In this document: positions 25,835 through 38,541 of the stretch, in pieces
How the letters are laid out: every line of letters starts with the position of its first letter
How positions within the stretch are numbered: position 1 is the first letter of the stretch
Source of the DNA: Glaciihabitans tibetensis
GTDB lineage: Bacteria; Actinomycetota; Actinomycetes; Actinomycetales; Microbacteriaceae
DNA: 64,000 nucleotides
Assembly (NCBI RefSeq): GCF_003003265.1
Contig: NZ_PVTL01000001.1
Span: 434,001-498,000 of the forward strand
Reading direction: 5' to 3'
Program-made: the position numbers and the translations under genes
Notes under the pieces: model-generated
What the model was told of the DNA's origin: nothing
The model's input: the letters and a program-made list of their open reading frames with translations, nothing else
The model's database searches: none

Positions 25835-27916
25835 GTGGCGAGTTCCGACTACTCCGCACGGCATCTGTCGGTTCTCGAAGGCCTCGAGGCGGTGCGCAAG
25901 CGCCCGGGCATGTACATCGGGTCGACGGATGCCCGCGGGCTGATGCACTGCCTGTGGGAGATCATTGACAATTCAGTGGATGAAGCGCTGAGCGGTCACG
26001 GCTCCCAGATCAGTGTCATCCTCCACGCCGATGACTCCGTCGAGGTGCACGACCGCGCCCGGGGCATCCCCGTTGACATCGAACCAAAGACCGGCCTCAG
26101 CGGGGTTGAAGTGGTCTTCACCAAGCTCCACGCGGGCGGCAAGTTCGGCTCCGGCTCGTATGCCGCGTCCGGGGGACTCCACGGGGTGGGCGCCTCGGTG
26201 GTCAACGCCCTCTCCGAGCGGCTCGACGTCGAAGTCGACCGCAACGGAAAAACGTACGCGATGTCGTTCCACCGGGGTGAGCCTGGCAACTTTGACGACA
26301 AGGGCGGCGAGAAGACACCCGATGCCCCCTTCGCGCCCTTCATCTCGGGCAGCGAACTGCGCATCGCGGGCAAGGCCGCGCGCGGGGTGACGGGTACGCG
26401 CATCCGGTACTGGGCAGACCGGCAGATCTTCACCAAGGGCGCCGAGTTTCAGACCGAGGAACTTCTCTCCCGCGCACGCCAGACCGCGTTCCTTGTGCCC
26501 GGTCTCACGATCGACATCCTCGATCTGCGCGGCGAGGAGCCGGTGACGGAGACCTTCAGCTTCGCCGGCGGCATCTCGGAATTCGTCGACTACCTCAGCC
26601 CCGACGCGCCCATCACCGACACGTGGCGCCTCCAGGGCTCGGGAACATTCACGGAAACCGTGCCCGTGCTGCAGCCGACCGGCGCCATGGTTCCCACCGA
26701 ATTGACCCGCGACTGTGAGGTCGATATCGCTCTGCGCTGGGGCACGGGGTACGAAACCGTCTTCCGCAGTTTTGTGAACATCATCGCGACCCCGAAGGGC
26801 GGAACCCATCAGAACGGTTTCGAGCAGGGGCTGATGAAGTTCCTGCGGGCCCAGGTCGAGGCGAATTCCCGGCGGCTCAAGGTGGGCAACGACAAGCTCG
26901 ACAAGGACGACATCCTCGCGGGGCTGACCGCGGTACTGACAGTGCGGGTGCCCGAGCCGCAGTTCGAGGGACAGACCAAAGAGATTCTCGGCACGCCCGC
27001 CGTGCGCGCCATCGTGGCATCGGTGGTCACCAAAGCTCTCGCCGAACGTTTCGCATCGACGAAACGGGACGACAAGTCACAGACCGCGCTCGTACTCGAC
27101 AAGATCGTCTCGGAGATGAAATCCCGTATCTCCGCTCGCTCCCACAAGGAGACCCAGCGAAGGAAGAACGCGTTGGAGAGTTCGTCGCTGCCGGCGAAGC
27201 TCGTCGACTGCCGTTCCAACGATGTGCTCAATAGCGAGCTCATGATCGTCGAGGGGGACTCGGCGCTCGGGACGGCGAAGCTTGCCCGCGACAGCGAGTA
27301 TCAGGCGCTGCTGCCTATCCGAGGCAAGATCCTGAACGTGCAGAAGGCGTCGGTGTCGGACATGCTGTCCAACCTCGAGTGTGCTTCGATCATCCAGGTG
27401 ATCGGTGCGGGGTCTGGCCGTTCTTTCGATATTGACCAGGCTCGCTACGGCAAGGTGATCATGATGGCCGATGCGGATGTCGATGGCGCCCACATCCGCA
27501 CCTTGCTACTCACCCTGTTCTTCCGATACATGAGACCGATGATTGAGGCGGGTCGGGTGTATTCCGCAGTTCCGCCGCTGCACCGTGTCATCGTCAAGCA
27601 CGCGGGGAAGAAGCCCAACGAGACTATTTACACGTACTCCGAGCGGGAGCTGGAGGGAGTACTTGCGACTCTCAAGAGGCAGAACAAGGTGTACGAGAAT
27701 CCGATCCAGCGCTACAAGGGGCTCGGGGAAATGGACGCGGACCAGCTGGCGACCACCACTATGGACCGCCGCCACCGCACGCTGCGCCGGGTGAACGTCA
27801 ACGACGCGGAGGATGCCGCCCGTGTGTTCGAACTCTTGATGGGCAACGACGTCGCCCCGCGCAAGGAGTTCATCATCGCCGGTGACGGCTTCGACCGGGG
27901 CCGCATCGACGTCTGA
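25835..27916 (+). CDS. parE: DNA topoisomerase IV subunit B (ParE/GyrB type)
   Basis: ATPase subunit of a type IIA topoisomerase (693 aa). The GHKL ATP site is visible in WEIIDNSVDEAL, DRARGIPVD and GGLHGVGASVVNALS. The transducer region has KGGTHQNGFEQGL, and the TOPRIM metal motifs are VEGDSALG and ADVDGAHIRTLLLT. The C-terminus has YKGLGEMDADQL. The GTG start has AAGGAG 4 nt upstream. parC lies tail to tail 55 bp away on the other strand, unlike the usual parE-parC or gyrB-gyrA operons. A second topoisomerase pair (gyrase) presumably lies elsewhere. Confidence 0.93.
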   Translation: MASSDYSARHLSVLEGLEAVRKRPGMYIGSTDARGLMHCLWEIIDNSVDEALSGHGSQISVILHADDSVEVHDRARGIPVDIEPKTGLSGVEVVFTKLHAGGKFGSGSYAASGGLHGVGASVVNALSERLDVEVDRNGKTYAMSFHRGEPGNFDDKGGEKTPDAPFAPFISGSELRIAGKAARGVTGTRIRYWADRQIFTKGAEFQTEELLSRARQTAFLVPGLTIDILDLRGEEPVTETFSFAGGISEFVDYLSPDAPITDTWRLQGSGTFTETVPVLQPTGAMVPTELTRDCEVDIALRWGTGYETVFRSFVNIIATPKGGTHQNGFEQGLMKFLRAQVEANSRRLKVGNDKLDKDDILAGLTAVLTVRVPEPQFEGQTKEILGTPAVRAIVASVVTKALAERFASTKRDDKSQTALVLDKIVSEMKSRISARSHKETQRRKNALESSSLPAKLVDCRSNDVLNSELMIVEGDSALGTAKLARDSEYQALLPIRGKILNVQKASVSDMLSNLECASIIQVIGAGSGRSFDIDQARYGKVIMMADADVDGAHIRTLLLTLFFRYMRPMIEAGRVYSAVPPLHRVIVKHAGKKPNETIYTYSERELEGVLATLKRQNKVYENPIQRYKGLGEMDADQLATTTMDRRHRTLRRVNVNDAEDAARVFELLMGNDVAPRKEFIIAGDGFDRGRIDV

Positions 27917-27971
27917 CCTCCCCGCGCCGGCTGCCCGTCCCCACGACGTCTGCCCTGCGGACAGCCTCCGG

Positions 27972-30451
<2,480 letters not shown>

Positions 30452-30452
<1 letters not shown>

Positions 30453-30457
30453 AGGAT
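30452..30457 (+). promoter_or_regulatory. -10-like hexamer TAGGAT, phosphodiesterase gene
   Basis: TANNNT hexamer ending 7 nt before the ATG at 30465. It overlaps the parC start codon on the other strand. Confidence 0.5.
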
Positions 30458-30464
30458 TGCCCCT

Positions 30465-31604
30465 ATGTTACCGGCGCCCAAAACAGACCGGATCAGCCTT
30501 GCCGACGTGTTGCCCAGTTGTGTGGCCGCTCTCACAGGCTCGTCCAACCGGCTCGGCCTCCCTCCCGTAAAACGTGCGGTGGTGCTGCTGGTTGACGGCC
30601 TGGGGGTCGAGCAGCTGCGCGCACGCGCTGGCCACGCCCGCACACTCACTGCGGCGCTGACCGGTACCTCCGTTATCGACTCGGGATTTCCGACCACAAC
30701 GGCGGCCGCGCTTGCGACGCTGACGACGGGTGTGCTGCCCGGGCAGCACGGCCTCGTGGGCTACACCGCGCTGGACGCCACTCACGACCGGGTGATCAAC
30801 CAGCTCACCGGGTGGGATGACCGGCTCGACCCCGCCAGCTGGCAGCGCGTGCAAACGATCTTCGAAAGCAGCGCCGCGCAGGGAGTGCGCTCGGTCGCCA
30901 TCGGGCCGGAACGTTACCGCGACTCCGGGTTCAGCCGGGCGGTTCTGCGGGGTGCGGAATACATCGCGGCACGAAGCATCCATGACCGTCTCGACGCGGC
31001 GCAGGAGTGGATGCGGTCGCCCGGCGACCCGGGCCTGCTCTACGTCTACGTTCCCGAGCTGGACATGGCCGCACACAACCGAGGGTGGGAGTCGCCGGAG
31101 TGGACGGACAAGCTGGAGACTCTGGACGGCGCGGTGCGGACGTTCAGCGCGGGCCTGCGAGCGACCGATGGCCTGATCGTGACCGCCGATCACGGCATGG
31201 TCGACGTGCCGCAACACGCGCACGTGCTCATCGACTCCGATCCCTCGCTTCTGGATGGGGTGCGGCACGTAGCGGGCGACCCCCGCTGCCTCCAGCTGCA
31301 CTTTGAGCCTGATCTGGACGCAGGCCAGCGCGAGCTGCTCGTCGAGCGGTGGAGGGTCGCGGAATCGGGCAGGGCCTGGATCGCCACCCGCGCCGAGGCC
31401 ATCGCGGCCGGATGGTTCGGCGCCGTGGCGCCGGAAGTGGAACCGCGACTGGGCGACCTCCTGGTCGCAGCGCGCAAAAACATCGCCTACTACGACGGGC
31501 GCACCGCGAGCGGGCAGGCCCGCACGATGGTCGGCCAGCACGGCTCGTGGTCAACCGCGGAGACCCGCGTGCCGCTCCTCAGGCTCGGCGCCTTCGCGCG
31601 CTGA
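30465..31604 (+). CDS. Alkaline phosphatase superfamily / nucleotide pyrophosphatase-phosphodiesterase
   Basis: 379-aa metal-dependent hydrolase of the type I phosphodiesterase group. Metal and nucleophile sites are recognisable: VVLLVDGLG (first Asp), Thr in [34 protein letters not shown] and VGQHGSW (last His). There is no signal peptide, so it is probably cytosolic. The substrate is unknown. The ATG is 7 nt after TAGGAT. It is divergent from parC and convergent with sepH (23 bp apart). Confidence 0.88.
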   Translation: MLPAPKTDRISLADVLPSCVAALTGSSNRLGLPPVKRAVVLLVDGLGVEQLRARAGHARTLTAALTGTSVIDSGFPTTTAAALATLTTGVLPGQHGLVGYTALDATHDRVINQLTGWDDRLDPASWQRVQTIFESSAAQGVRSVAIGPERYRDSGFSRAVLRGAEYIAARSIHDRLDAAQEWMRSPGDPGLLYVYVPELDMAAHNRGWESPEWTDKLETLDGAVRTFSAGLRATDGLIVTADHGMVDVPQHAHVLIDSDPSLLDGVRHVAGDPRCLQLHFEPDLDAGQRELLVERWRVAESGRAWIATRAEAIAAGWFGAVAPEVEPRLGDLLVAARKNIAYYDGRTASGQARTMVGQHGSWSTAETRVPLLRLGAFAR

Positions 31605-31627
31605 GCGGTGTGGCCTTGGTGTACTGC

Positions 31628-32668
31628 CTAGGCCAGATCGTCGTCCGAGCGTGCTCCGAATACGATCTCGTCCCAGCTGGGCATGGACTGGCGGCCCTTG
31701 CGCGCAGGCTTTGTCGGCTGGGGCGGCAAGAACGGCTGGGGCGCCGTGATGCGCTTTTCGTCGTCGTCGAAGTCGTCTAGGGGGATATCAACGACACGGA
31801 TGCCGCCGGTGGCGGGGTGAGCCGGCGAGACAGCACCGGGCTTCGCGGAAGCCGACCCGTCGTCCGGGATGGCAGCAGCCTCGCGTTCACCGCGGCGTCG
31901 CCGCAGAGCCTCCAGGAGATCTGCCGTCTGGTTGTTGTCGTGCGGCTGCGCCGGGGCGACCACGGGGGCGGGGCGGGGGCCTGACGCTGCGTCTGCGCGC
32001 GGCTCAGGCTGGGCCAGGTCTTCGACCTCGAACGCGCCGCTGTCGAACCGACTCGCCGCTGCGTCATCATCCGAGCTGACGGCGCGCAGACGCGGGATGA
32101 GAGCCCCGGCCGCTTCGCCCTGTTGGGAGAGGGTTATTGCCTCGCCATTGAGAGGTGACAGCGCCAGCTTCTTCGGGTCAAAGTTCCAGCGGGCGTCGTG
32201 ATCGATCTGGTCGGCCGTAAAGGAAAGTTTGACGACCCAACCCGAACCGTTTTCTTTCCAGCTCGCCCACCGTTCGTTGATGGCACCGAGGTCGTACAGT
32301 CGCTCACGGATGACGGAACCGAAGGTTGATCCCTGCGCGAGCGGGTCTACGTCCTGAGCGGTGTGTACACGAACTCCCAGGGCGGTGCTGACGACGAATT
32401 CCCGTTCGGCAAGGACCGGGCCCTCAAACTTTTGGATGTACTCGAGGGGAACACCGGTGATCGAAGACACGTCCTGCGCGGACATGCCCGAACGGATGTG
32501 TGCCTGGATCTCACGCGGGGCAAGTTTTCGGCCCGCTCCGGGTTCCGGAAGCGCCTGGCGCAGCCTCGACTGCAGCACTTCGTCAATGGGAATACGGAAG
32601 CGAGTTCCCTCTACCGAGGAAACGAGCAGTGCTCCGTTTTCTACACCGATTACACGTAGGTCTTGCAT
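31628..32668 (-). CDS. sepH: Septation protein SepH (DUF3071)
   Basis: Actinobacterial cell-division protein. In Streptomyces and mycobacteria SepH binds FtsZ and stimulates its assembly. 346 aa: the conserved N-terminal DUF3071 domain (MQDLRVIGVENGALLVSS, then IQAHIRSGMSAQDVSSITG with a helix-turn-helix-like part, GSTFGSVIRERLYDLG, and WVVKLSF) followed by a disordered Pro/Ala/Asp tail with a short basic-acidic end. The ATG at 32668 has GGAGGG upstream; the open frame continues 15 codons further but lacks family support. Confidence 0.93.
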   Translation of the reverse strand: MQDLRVIGVENGALLVSSVEGTRFRIPIDEVLQSRLRQALPEPGAGRKLAPREIQAHIRSGMSAQDVSSITGVPLEYIQKFEGPVLAEREFVVSTALGVRVHTAQDVDPLAQGSTFGSVIRERLYDLGAINERWASWKENGSGWVVKLSFTADQIDHDARWNFDPKKLALSPLNGEAITLSQQGEAAGALIPRLRAVSSDDDAAASRFDSGAFEVEDLAQPEPRADAASGPRPAPVVAPAQPHDNNQTADLLEALRRRRGEREAAAIPDDGSASAKPGAVSPAHPATGGIRVVDIPLDDFDDDEKRITAPQPFLPPQPTKPARKGRQSMPSWDEIVFGARSDDDLA

Positions 32669-32872
32669 GCTAAAAAGCCCTCCGGCTGTCGCGATTGACG
32701 CTAAGAATGCCACGGCTTGACCCCGAATCCCGGGAATACAACGGGCGTGCCGGAAGTTACTTTGACAGCAACAGCAACAGGCGATTTCTCAGGTTTGCTA
32801 TTCGAGATGGTTTCGTGCAAACTGTGGCCGCCGATTTGGTTTATTTGAGGCATTTTACAGAAGTGGATGGGC

Positions 32873-33169
32873 ATGGCAACCGATTACGACGCACCCCGCA
32901 AGACCGACGATAACGACTCAGAGTCGATCGAGGCCCTCAAGGAGCGCGTCCCGGACAAGATGTCCGGTGTCGTTGATGTAGACGACGCAGACAACCCGGG
33001 GAGCTTCGAGCTCGCCGGCCAGGATCTCTCCGACCTGGACCTAGACGTAGTTGTTCTCCCGCCCCAGGCGGACGAGTTCACCTGCGTGAGCTGCTTCCTT
33101 GTTAAGCACCGCTCGCAGCTCGACCACGAAACAAAGCTCGGCCCGATTTGCATCGAGTGCGACTCGTAG
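32873..33169 (+). CDS. DUF4193 zinc-ribbon protein
   Basis: 98-residue acidic protein starting MATDYDAPRKTDD and ending with a four-Cys zinc ribbon: Cys-x2-Cys in FTCVSCFLVKH and Cys-x2-Cys in ICIECDS. It is conserved in actinobacteria near sigA and dut and of unknown function. An in-frame ATG at 32867 is possible, but the conserved N-terminus begins at 32873. It is divergent from sepH and convergent with the DUF3093 gene. Confidence 0.92.
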   Translation: MATDYDAPRKTDDNDSESIEALKERVPDKMSGVVDVDDADNPGSFELAGQDLSDLDLDVVVLPPQADEFTCVSCFLVKHRSQLDHETKLGPICIECDS

Positions 33170-33184
33170 GAATCAGCAGCACGG

Positions 33185-33631
33185 TCAGCGCAGCGTCTGT
33201 GCTTTCGCTACTGCGCTGACCATCGCGGCCGGCTGCCGCGTAGAAACTAGCCAATAGGGTGCCGGATCCCGGTCGTCAAGGATTTCCACCTTGACGACGG
33301 GATCCACCCAGCCCCGAATCACCAACCAGGCCCGTGCGTCCAGCACCGGCCCTCGCTGCTGCCGGGCTTCTTCGCCCGTGAACGCCGCGGCGGAACCCAC
33401 CAGCTCGAGTGGTACGCGGGCGCGGCCCGCTACCAGCGCGGTGTCGGTCACTTCGATCACCGGCGACAGAACCACCAGCGCGACGACGAGCGCGGAATAC
33501 AGGACTATGGCCGACACAACCCCGACAAAGGCGTTGATCGGAAGAAACACCAGCAGCGACGCGGGAATCACGAGGGCGGTCACAATAAAAGTCCAGGGGC
33601 CGGGCAATAGCCGCTCGCGGTAAATCGTCAT
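33185..33631 (-). CDS. DUF3093 membrane protein
   Basis: 148-residue protein starting MTIYRERLLPGPW, with two hydrophobic segments (about 14-32 and 36-56) and a cytosolic C-terminal domain (ARAWLVIRGWVDPVVKVEI, YWLVSTRQPAAM). This is a conserved actinobacterial family always close to dut, as here. Function unknown. Confidence 0.92.
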   Translation of the reverse strand: MTIYRERLLPGPWTFIVTALVIPASLLVFLPINAFVGVVSAIVLYSALVVALVVLSPVIEVTDTALVAGRARVPLELVGSAAAFTGEEARQQRGPVLDARAWLVIRGWVDPVVKVEILDDRDPAPYWLVSTRQPAAMVSAVAKAQTLR

Positions 33632-33657
33632 GGGTCTATTCGATCAGACTTCTGCAC

Positions 33658-33663
33658 TAGCCT
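33658..33663 (+). promoter_or_regulatory. -10-like hexamer TAGCCT, dut
   Basis: TANNNT hexamer ending 6 nt before the dut GTG. Confidence 0.45.
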
Positions 33664-33669
33664 CGTCAC

Positions 33670-34143
33670 GTGGTGAATAGCGTCGAAGTTCTGATCAAAT
33701 CAGCTGAGGTCCCCGCGTACGCGCATCCAGGAGATGCGGGAGCGGATTTAACGGCCTCCGAACCCGTTGTGCTTGCGCCAGGAGCGCGGGCGACGATTGG
33801 CACCGGGGTCGCCATCGCGCTTCCCGACGGCTACGCCGCCTTTGTTGTTCCGCGCAGCGGGCTCGCCTCCAAGCACGGCATCACCGTGGTGAACTCGCCC
33901 GGAACCGTTGACGCGGGCTACCGCGGCGAGATCCGCGTGACTCTCCTCAACACCGATACCTCGGCGCCCTACGCGGTAGCCGTGGGCGACCGCATCGCGC
34001 AACTCATTATCATTCCCGTTACCCGGGCACGATTCATCCCGGTCGAAGAATTACCCGGAAGCCAACGCGGCGAATCCGGCTTCGGGTCCACCGGCTACAG
34101 CGCTCCGAAAACCAGCGCAGCCAAGTCAGGAGAACAGTCGTGA
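33670..34143 (+). CDS. dut: dUTP diphosphatase
   Basis: Hydrolyses dUTP to dUMP and PPi, keeping uracil out of DNA. The 157-residue homotrimeric-type enzyme has the five family motifs in order: HPGDAGADL, a short second motif, PRSGLASKHGI, GTVDAGYRGEI with the catalytic Asp, and the C-terminal lid RGESGFGSTG. GTG start 6 nt after TAGCCT. It overlaps the DUF3710 gene by 4 bp (GTGA). Confidence 0.97.
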   Translation: MVNSVEVLIKSAEVPAYAHPGDAGADLTASEPVVLAPGARATIGTGVAIALPDGYAAFVVPRSGLASKHGITVVNSPGTVDAGYRGEIRVTLLNTDTSAPYAVAVGDRIAQLIIIPVTRARFIPVEELPGSQRGESGFGSTGYSAPKTSAAKSGEQS

Positions 34144-34754
34144 GCGACATCACAGAAGCAGCGGGCGAGAGCGAACTCGACCAGACGAAGTCGGCCCCGG
34201 CCGACCGCGAAGAAAACGGACCATTCGATGACAGTGAGGCGAACGCTGTTCGTCCCTACGTCGACCTCGGCGGCGTGAAGATCCTTCCGCGTCCCGATCT
34301 GCACCTGCGACTCGAGGTGGAAGAAGGCAGCAAGCGCGTTGTAGCGGTCGGGCTGGACTTTGCCGGCTCGACGCTCCAGGTGCAGCCGTTCGCGGCGCCC
34401 CGCTCGACGGGCCTGTGGCACGAGATCCGCGAGCAGATCGTCGGCCAGATCCACAAGCAGGGCGGAACGACGAGCATCGTCGATGGTCCGTTCGGTCCTG
34501 AGGTTCGCGCCGAGATTCCGGCGGGTCAGGGCGGCACCCGACTCGCGCGGTTCGTCGGCGTTGATGGTCCACGGTGGTTTTTGCGCGGAGTGATCTCCGG
34601 CGAGGGTGCAATCAACGCGGAGGCGGCGGCCCAGATTGAAGAACTGTTCCGCAGCGTGGTTGTCGTGCGCGGGGGCACTCCCATGCCGCCCCGTGACCTG
34701 ATTCCGCTGCACATGCCGGCGAGTGCCACAGACCAGTCCACAACGGTCGTCTAA
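34140..34754 (+). CDS. DUF3710 protein
   Basis: 204-residue conserved actinobacterial protein of unknown function, translationally coupled to dut. It has an acidic, probably disordered N-terminus (about 40 residues), then GLDFAGSTLQVQPFAAPRS, WHEIREQI, GPFGPEVRAEIP and GPRWFLRGVISG. The GTG start overlaps the dut stop. The next gene (DUF3159) begins immediately after its stop. Confidence 0.92.
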   Translation: MSDITEAAGESELDQTKSAPADREENGPFDDSEANAVRPYVDLGGVKILPRPDLHLRLEVEEGSKRVVAVGLDFAGSTLQVQPFAAPRSTGLWHEIREQIVGQIHKQGGTTSIVDGPFGPEVRAEIPAGQGGTRLARFVGVDGPRWFLRGVISGEGAINAEAAAQIEELFRSVVVVRGGTPMPPRDLIPLHMPASATDQSTTVV

Positions 34755-35483
34755 ATGACTGTGCCAGACGGGGGAGGCGACGCGACCCCCACCTTCAGTG
34801 AAAGCCTGTCTGCGGCGGCTCGCCAGTCCGGCCTCGGACAGCTCGCCCCCGGAGAGGCGCCGACCGCTGGCGCCCTGCTTGGAGCGCTTGGGGGAGTGCG
34901 CGGGCTGATCGAGTCGGTGCTGCCCGGGTTCGCGTTTCTGCTCTTGTTCACCATTACCGGAAGCCTGCCTGTATCGGTGCTGGTGCCGGTCGGCGTCGCC
35001 ATCGTCTTCGTTGTCGTTCGTGCGGTCACCCGGTCGCCGGTCGCGCCCGCGGTAGCGGGGCTGATCGGCATTGCGCTTACGGCAACGTTGTCACTTGTGA
35101 CCAATCGCGCGGAAAACAACTTTCTGCCGGGCATCGTGATCAACTCCGCGACGCTCGTTGTGCTGGTGGTGAGTATCCTCGTGCGCTGGCCGCTCGTCGG
35201 GATTGTTATCGGCCTCCTTATGGGCGAGCAGACCGATTGGCGGGCGGACCGGGTCAAGCGCCGCGCCTACACGCTCGCCACCTGGATCTGGGTTATTCCC
35301 TCCGCGATCCGCGTTGGCGTGCAGGTACCCCTGTACCTCGCCGAGCGAGCTGATCTGCTCGCTGCCACCAAGCTCCTCACCGGGATACCTCTCTACCTCG
35401 CAGCCCTGTGGGTCACCTGGCTCCTCGTGCGGGCCGTGCACAACCCCACCGAGTCGCTGCCGAAAGCTCCGCGCGCCAGCTGA
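34755..35483 (+). CDS. DUF3159 membrane protein
   Basis: 242-residue protein with about five or six hydrophobic segments after a soluble N-terminus. The segment LLGALGGVRGLIESVLPGF and the Arg-rich loop DWRADRVKRRAY are typical. It is the last gene of the dut-DUF3710-DUF3159 unit, starting directly on the preceding stop (TAAATG). Function unknown. Confidence 0.92.
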   Translation: MTVPDGGGDATPTFSESLSAAARQSGLGQLAPGEAPTAGALLGALGGVRGLIESVLPGFAFLLLFTITGSLPVSVLVPVGVAIVFVVVRAVTRSPVAPAVAGLIGIALTATLSLVTNRAENNFLPGIVINSATLVVLVVSILVRWPLVGIVIGLLMGEQTDWRADRVKRRAYTLATWIWVIPSAIRVGVQVPLYLAERADLLAATKLLTGIPLYLAALWVTWLLVRAVHNPTESLPKAPRAS

Positions 35484-35497
35484 CTGCCTGCTATATT

Positions 35498-35515
35498 TAT
35501 CTTGACGTCAAGATA
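35498..35515. promoter_or_regulatory. 18-bp perfect palindrome upstream of acnA
   Basis: TATCTTGACGTCAAGATA is a perfect palindrome 123 bp before the acnA GTG and contains a -35-like TTGAC. It looks like a dimeric repressor site controlling aconitase; the regulator is unknown. Confidence 0.6.
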
Positions 35516-35638
35516 CTTTGGCTGCGGACATTCGTTCCGCTCTCCCTCGCGACTCATCTCACCGGCTTAGGTACACCTTGCTGGTGTTGCGCCCCGCTGG
35601 AGACGAAGATGTAAGCAAAGTCAGCAAGGGAGACGGCA

Positions 35639-38473
35639 GTGGTAGACAGCGCAGTGGCTGCAACAAACAGCTTTGGTTCGAAAGACACCCTCACGGTCGG
35701 TTCGACCGACTACGAAGTATTCCGGCTTGATCGGGTCGCGGGCTTTCAGAAGCTCCCGTTCAGCCTGAAGATCCTGCTCGAGAATCTGCTTCGGACGGAA
35801 GATGGCGTCAACGTCACCCGTGACCAGATCCAGGCGATCGCATCGTGGGTGCCCACGGCCGACCCCGACACCGAGATCCAGTACACGCCGGGTCGCGTGG
35901 TCATGCAGGACTTCACCGGCGTGCCCTGCATCGTCGACCTCGCCACCATGCGCGAGGCCGTTGCCGAACTCGGGGGCGACCCCACCAAAATCAATCCGCT
36001 CTCGCCCGCCGAGATGGTCATCGACCACTCGGTGATCGCGGACCTGTTCGGCACCGAGGACGCTCTCGAGCGCAACGTGGAGATCGAGTACGAACGCAAT
36101 GGCGAGCGTTACCAGTTTCTGCGCTGGGGCCAGACGGCCTTCGAAGACTTCAAGGTCGTGCCGCCCGGAACCGGAATCGTGCACCAGGTAAACATCGAGT
36201 ACCTGGCCCGGGTGACGTACACCCGCGCGGTCAACGGCGTGCTGCAGGCCTACCCGGATACCTGCGTGGGAACCGACTCGCACACCACCATGGTCAACGG
36301 TCTCGGTGTGCTCGGCTGGGGTGTCGGTGGTATCGAGGCAGAGGCCGCGATGCTGGGCCAGCCCGTGTCGATGCTCATCCCCAAGGTTGTGGGATTCAAA
36401 CTCTCCGGCTCGATCCCCATGGGCGTCACCGCGACCGACGTCGTGCTCACCATCACGCAGATGTTGCGAGCACACGGTGTTGTGGGCAAGTTTGTGGAAT
36501 TCTACGGATCCGGCGTTGCGTCGGTCCCGCTGGCGAACCGCGCAACCATCGGCAACATGAGCCCGGAGTTCGGCTCGACCGCCGCCATGTTCCCGATCGA
36601 CGACGTCACCCTCGACTACCTGCGTCTGACGGGGCGGTCCGAGGAGCAGGTGCAGCTCGTCGAGGCCTACTCGAAGCTCCAGACCCTGTGGCACGACCCC
36701 GAGGTCGAACCAGTCTTCAGCGAGTACCTCGAGCTCGACCTCGCCACCGTTGTGCCGTCGATCGCCGGACCGAAACGTCCGCAGGACCGGGTGGAGCTCA
36801 GCCGCGCCAAGGACCAGTTTGTGCTCGACCTCGACGCCTACGCGTCGGTCGACCACTCGATGGTGGATGACGCGGTCGAGGGAACCTTCCCCGCGTCAGA
36901 CCCGATCGGGTTCACTGCCCAGGACGAGGAGAGCGCCCACGCGCCATCCCGCAATCATCATTCGAGCCACGCGCCGTCGACCGTGTCCAGCCCCACCCGG
37001 GTCACGCTCGAGGACGGTTCAGGATTCACCCTCGACCACGGCGCCGTCGCGATCGCGGCCATCACCTCCTGCACCAATACGTCCAACCCCTCGGTCATGC
37101 TCGCAGCGGGTCTCCTTGCCCGTAACGCGAGCAAGAAGGGCCTCAAGGCCAAGCCGTGGGTGAAGACGACCCTGGCGCCTGGTTCGAAAGTTGTCACCGA
37201 CTACTACGCGAAAGCCGGCCTCACCGAGTACCTTGAGGACCTTGGTTTTTACACGGTCGGCTATGGCTGCACCACCTGTATCGGCAACTCGGGGCCGCTC
37301 CTCGACGAGATCTCGGCGGCGGTCAACGAGAATGACCTCGCCGTCACTGCGGTGCTCTCCGGTAACCGCAACTTCGAGGGCCGCATCAACCCCGACGTGA
37401 AGATGAACTATCTCGCCAGCCCGCCGCTGGTTATCGCGTACGCCCTGGCCGGGTCGATGAACTTCGACTTCGAGACAGACGCGCTGGGCACCGACCGTGA
37501 GGGCAAGGACGTGTTCCTCGCCGACATCTGGCCGGACGCCGCCGAGGTGCAGTCCACGATCGACAGCTCGATCGACACCGAGATGTTCACCCACGAGTAC
37601 GCGGGAGTGTTCGACGGCGACGAGCGCTGGCGTTCGCTGCCCACCCCCACCGGCGCGACCTTCGAGTGGGACGAGACGTCCACCTACGTGCGTAAGCCCC
37701 CATACTTCGAGGGCATGACCATCGAGACCACGCCCGTCACCAGCTTCTACGGCGCCCGGGTGCTCGCCAAGCTGGGCGACTCGGTCACGACAGACCACAT
37801 CAGTCCTGCGGGCAGCATCAAGGTGGACAGTCCCGCGGGCAAGTACCTCGACGAGCACGGTGTCGGCCGCAAGGACTACAACTCCTATGGTTCACGCCGG
37901 GGCAACCACGAGGTGATGATTCGTGGCACCTTCGCCAACATTCGCCTGAAGAATCAGCTGCTCGACGGGGTCGAGGGCGGATACACCCGTGACTTCACCC
38001 GGGAGGGTGCCCCGCAGTCGTTCATTTACGACGCGAGCCAGAACTATCAGGCTGCCGGAATCCCGCTCGTCATCTTCGGCGGCAAGGAGTACGGCTCCGG
38101 CTCTTCGCGCGACTGGGCGGCTAAGGGCACCAGCCTGCTGGGGGTGAAGGCGGTCATCGTCGAGAGCTTCGAGCGCATTCACCGGTCAAATCTGATCGGA
38201 ATGGGCGTGCTGCCGCTGCAGTTCCCGGCGGGCGAAAGCTGGGCAAGCCTGGGCCTCGACGGCACGGAGTCGATCACCATCACGGGCGTCGAAGAACTCA
38301 ACGAGGGGCGCACGCCCGCGACCCTGCACGTTGTTGCCGAGCCGACGGAGAACTCGCCCGCGGGCAAGCAAACGATCAGCTTCGATGCCGCGCTCCGCAT
38401 CGACACCCCGGGTGAGGCGGAGTACTACCGCAACGGCGGAATTCTCCAGTACGTCCTTCGCAGCCTCGTATGA
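35639..38473 (+). CDS. acnA: Aconitate hydratase A
   Basis: [4Fe-4S] enzyme of the TCA cycle converting citrate to isocitrate. 944 aa, full length for AcnA. The cluster Cys residues lie in [11 protein letters not shown] and in the Cys-x2-Cys of [13 protein letters not shown]. Substrate motifs are [31 protein letters not shown] and, in the swivel domain, [17 protein letters not shown] His/Ser-rich stretch near residue 440 is a loop insertion. GTG start with an AAGGGAGA ribosome site. An 18-bp palindrome lies upstream, and a 13-bp-arm hairpin follows the stop. Confidence 0.97.
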   Translation: MVDSAVAATNSFGSKDTLTVGSTDYEVFRLDRVAGFQKLPFSLKILLENLLRTEDGVNVTRDQIQAIASWVPTADPDTEIQYTPGRVVMQDFTGVPCIVDLATMREAVAELGGDPTKINPLSPAEMVIDHSVIADLFGTEDALERNVEIEYERNGERYQFLRWGQTAFEDFKVVPPGTGIVHQVNIEYLARVTYTRAVNGVLQAYPDTCVGTDSHTTMVNGLGVLGWGVGGIEAEAAMLGQPVSMLIPKVVGFKLSGSIPMGVTATDVVLTITQMLRAHGVVGKFVEFYGSGVASVPLANRATIGNMSPEFGSTAAMFPIDDVTLDYLRLTGRSEEQVQLVEAYSKLQTLWHDPEVEPVFSEYLELDLATVVPSIAGPKRPQDRVELSRAKDQFVLDLDAYASVDHSMVDDAVEGTFPASDPIGFTAQDEESAHAPSRNHHSSHAPSTVSSPTRVTLEDGSGFTLDHGAVAIAAITSCTNTSNPSVMLAAGLLARNASKKGLKAKPWVKTTLAPGSKVVTDYYAKAGLTEYLEDLGFYTVGYGCTTCIGNSGPLLDEISAAVNENDLAVTAVLSGNRNFEGRINPDVKMNYLASPPLVIAYALAGSMNFDFETDALGTDREGKDVFLADIWPDAAEVQSTIDSSIDTEMFTHEYAGVFDGDERWRSLPTPTGATFEWDETSTYVRKPPYFEGMTIETTPVTSFYGARVLAKLGDSVTTDHISPAGSIKVDSPAGKYLDEHGVGRKDYNSYGSRRGNHEVMIRGTFANIRLKNQLLDGVEGGYTRDFTREGAPQSFIYDASQNYQAAGIPLVIFGGKEYGSGSSRDWAAKGTSLLGVKAVIVESFERIHRSNLIGMGVLPLQFPAGESWASLGLDGTESITITGVEELNEGRTPATLHVVAEPTENSPAGKQTISFDAALRIDTPGEAEYYRNGGILQYVLRSLV

Positions 38474-38476
38474 CCC

Positions 38477-38511
38477 GTCGTGAGGGCACTCCAACGGGGT
38501 GCCCTCACGAC
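38477..38511 (+). terminator. Hairpin after acnA
   Basis: 13-bp perfect arms (GTCGTGAGGGCAC, mate 38499-38511) with a 9-nt loop, 4 nt after the acnA stop. No T-run follows, as is common in high-GC actinobacteria. Confidence 0.65.
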
Positions 38512-38529
38512 CCATTCGGGAACCTCAGC

Positions 38530-38535
38530 TAAGGT
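38530..38535 (+). promoter_or_regulatory. -10-like hexamer TAAGGT, dxs
   Basis: TANNNT hexamer ending 6 nt before the dxs GTG. The embedded AAGG could instead be read as a weak ribosome site. Confidence 0.4.
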
Positions 38536-38541
38536 CGTATT

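Noticed and set aside
35560..35600. TTAGGTACACCTTG-like iron box before acnA
   Set aside because: Too few matches to the IdeR consensus; the 18-bp palindrome is the stronger candidate.
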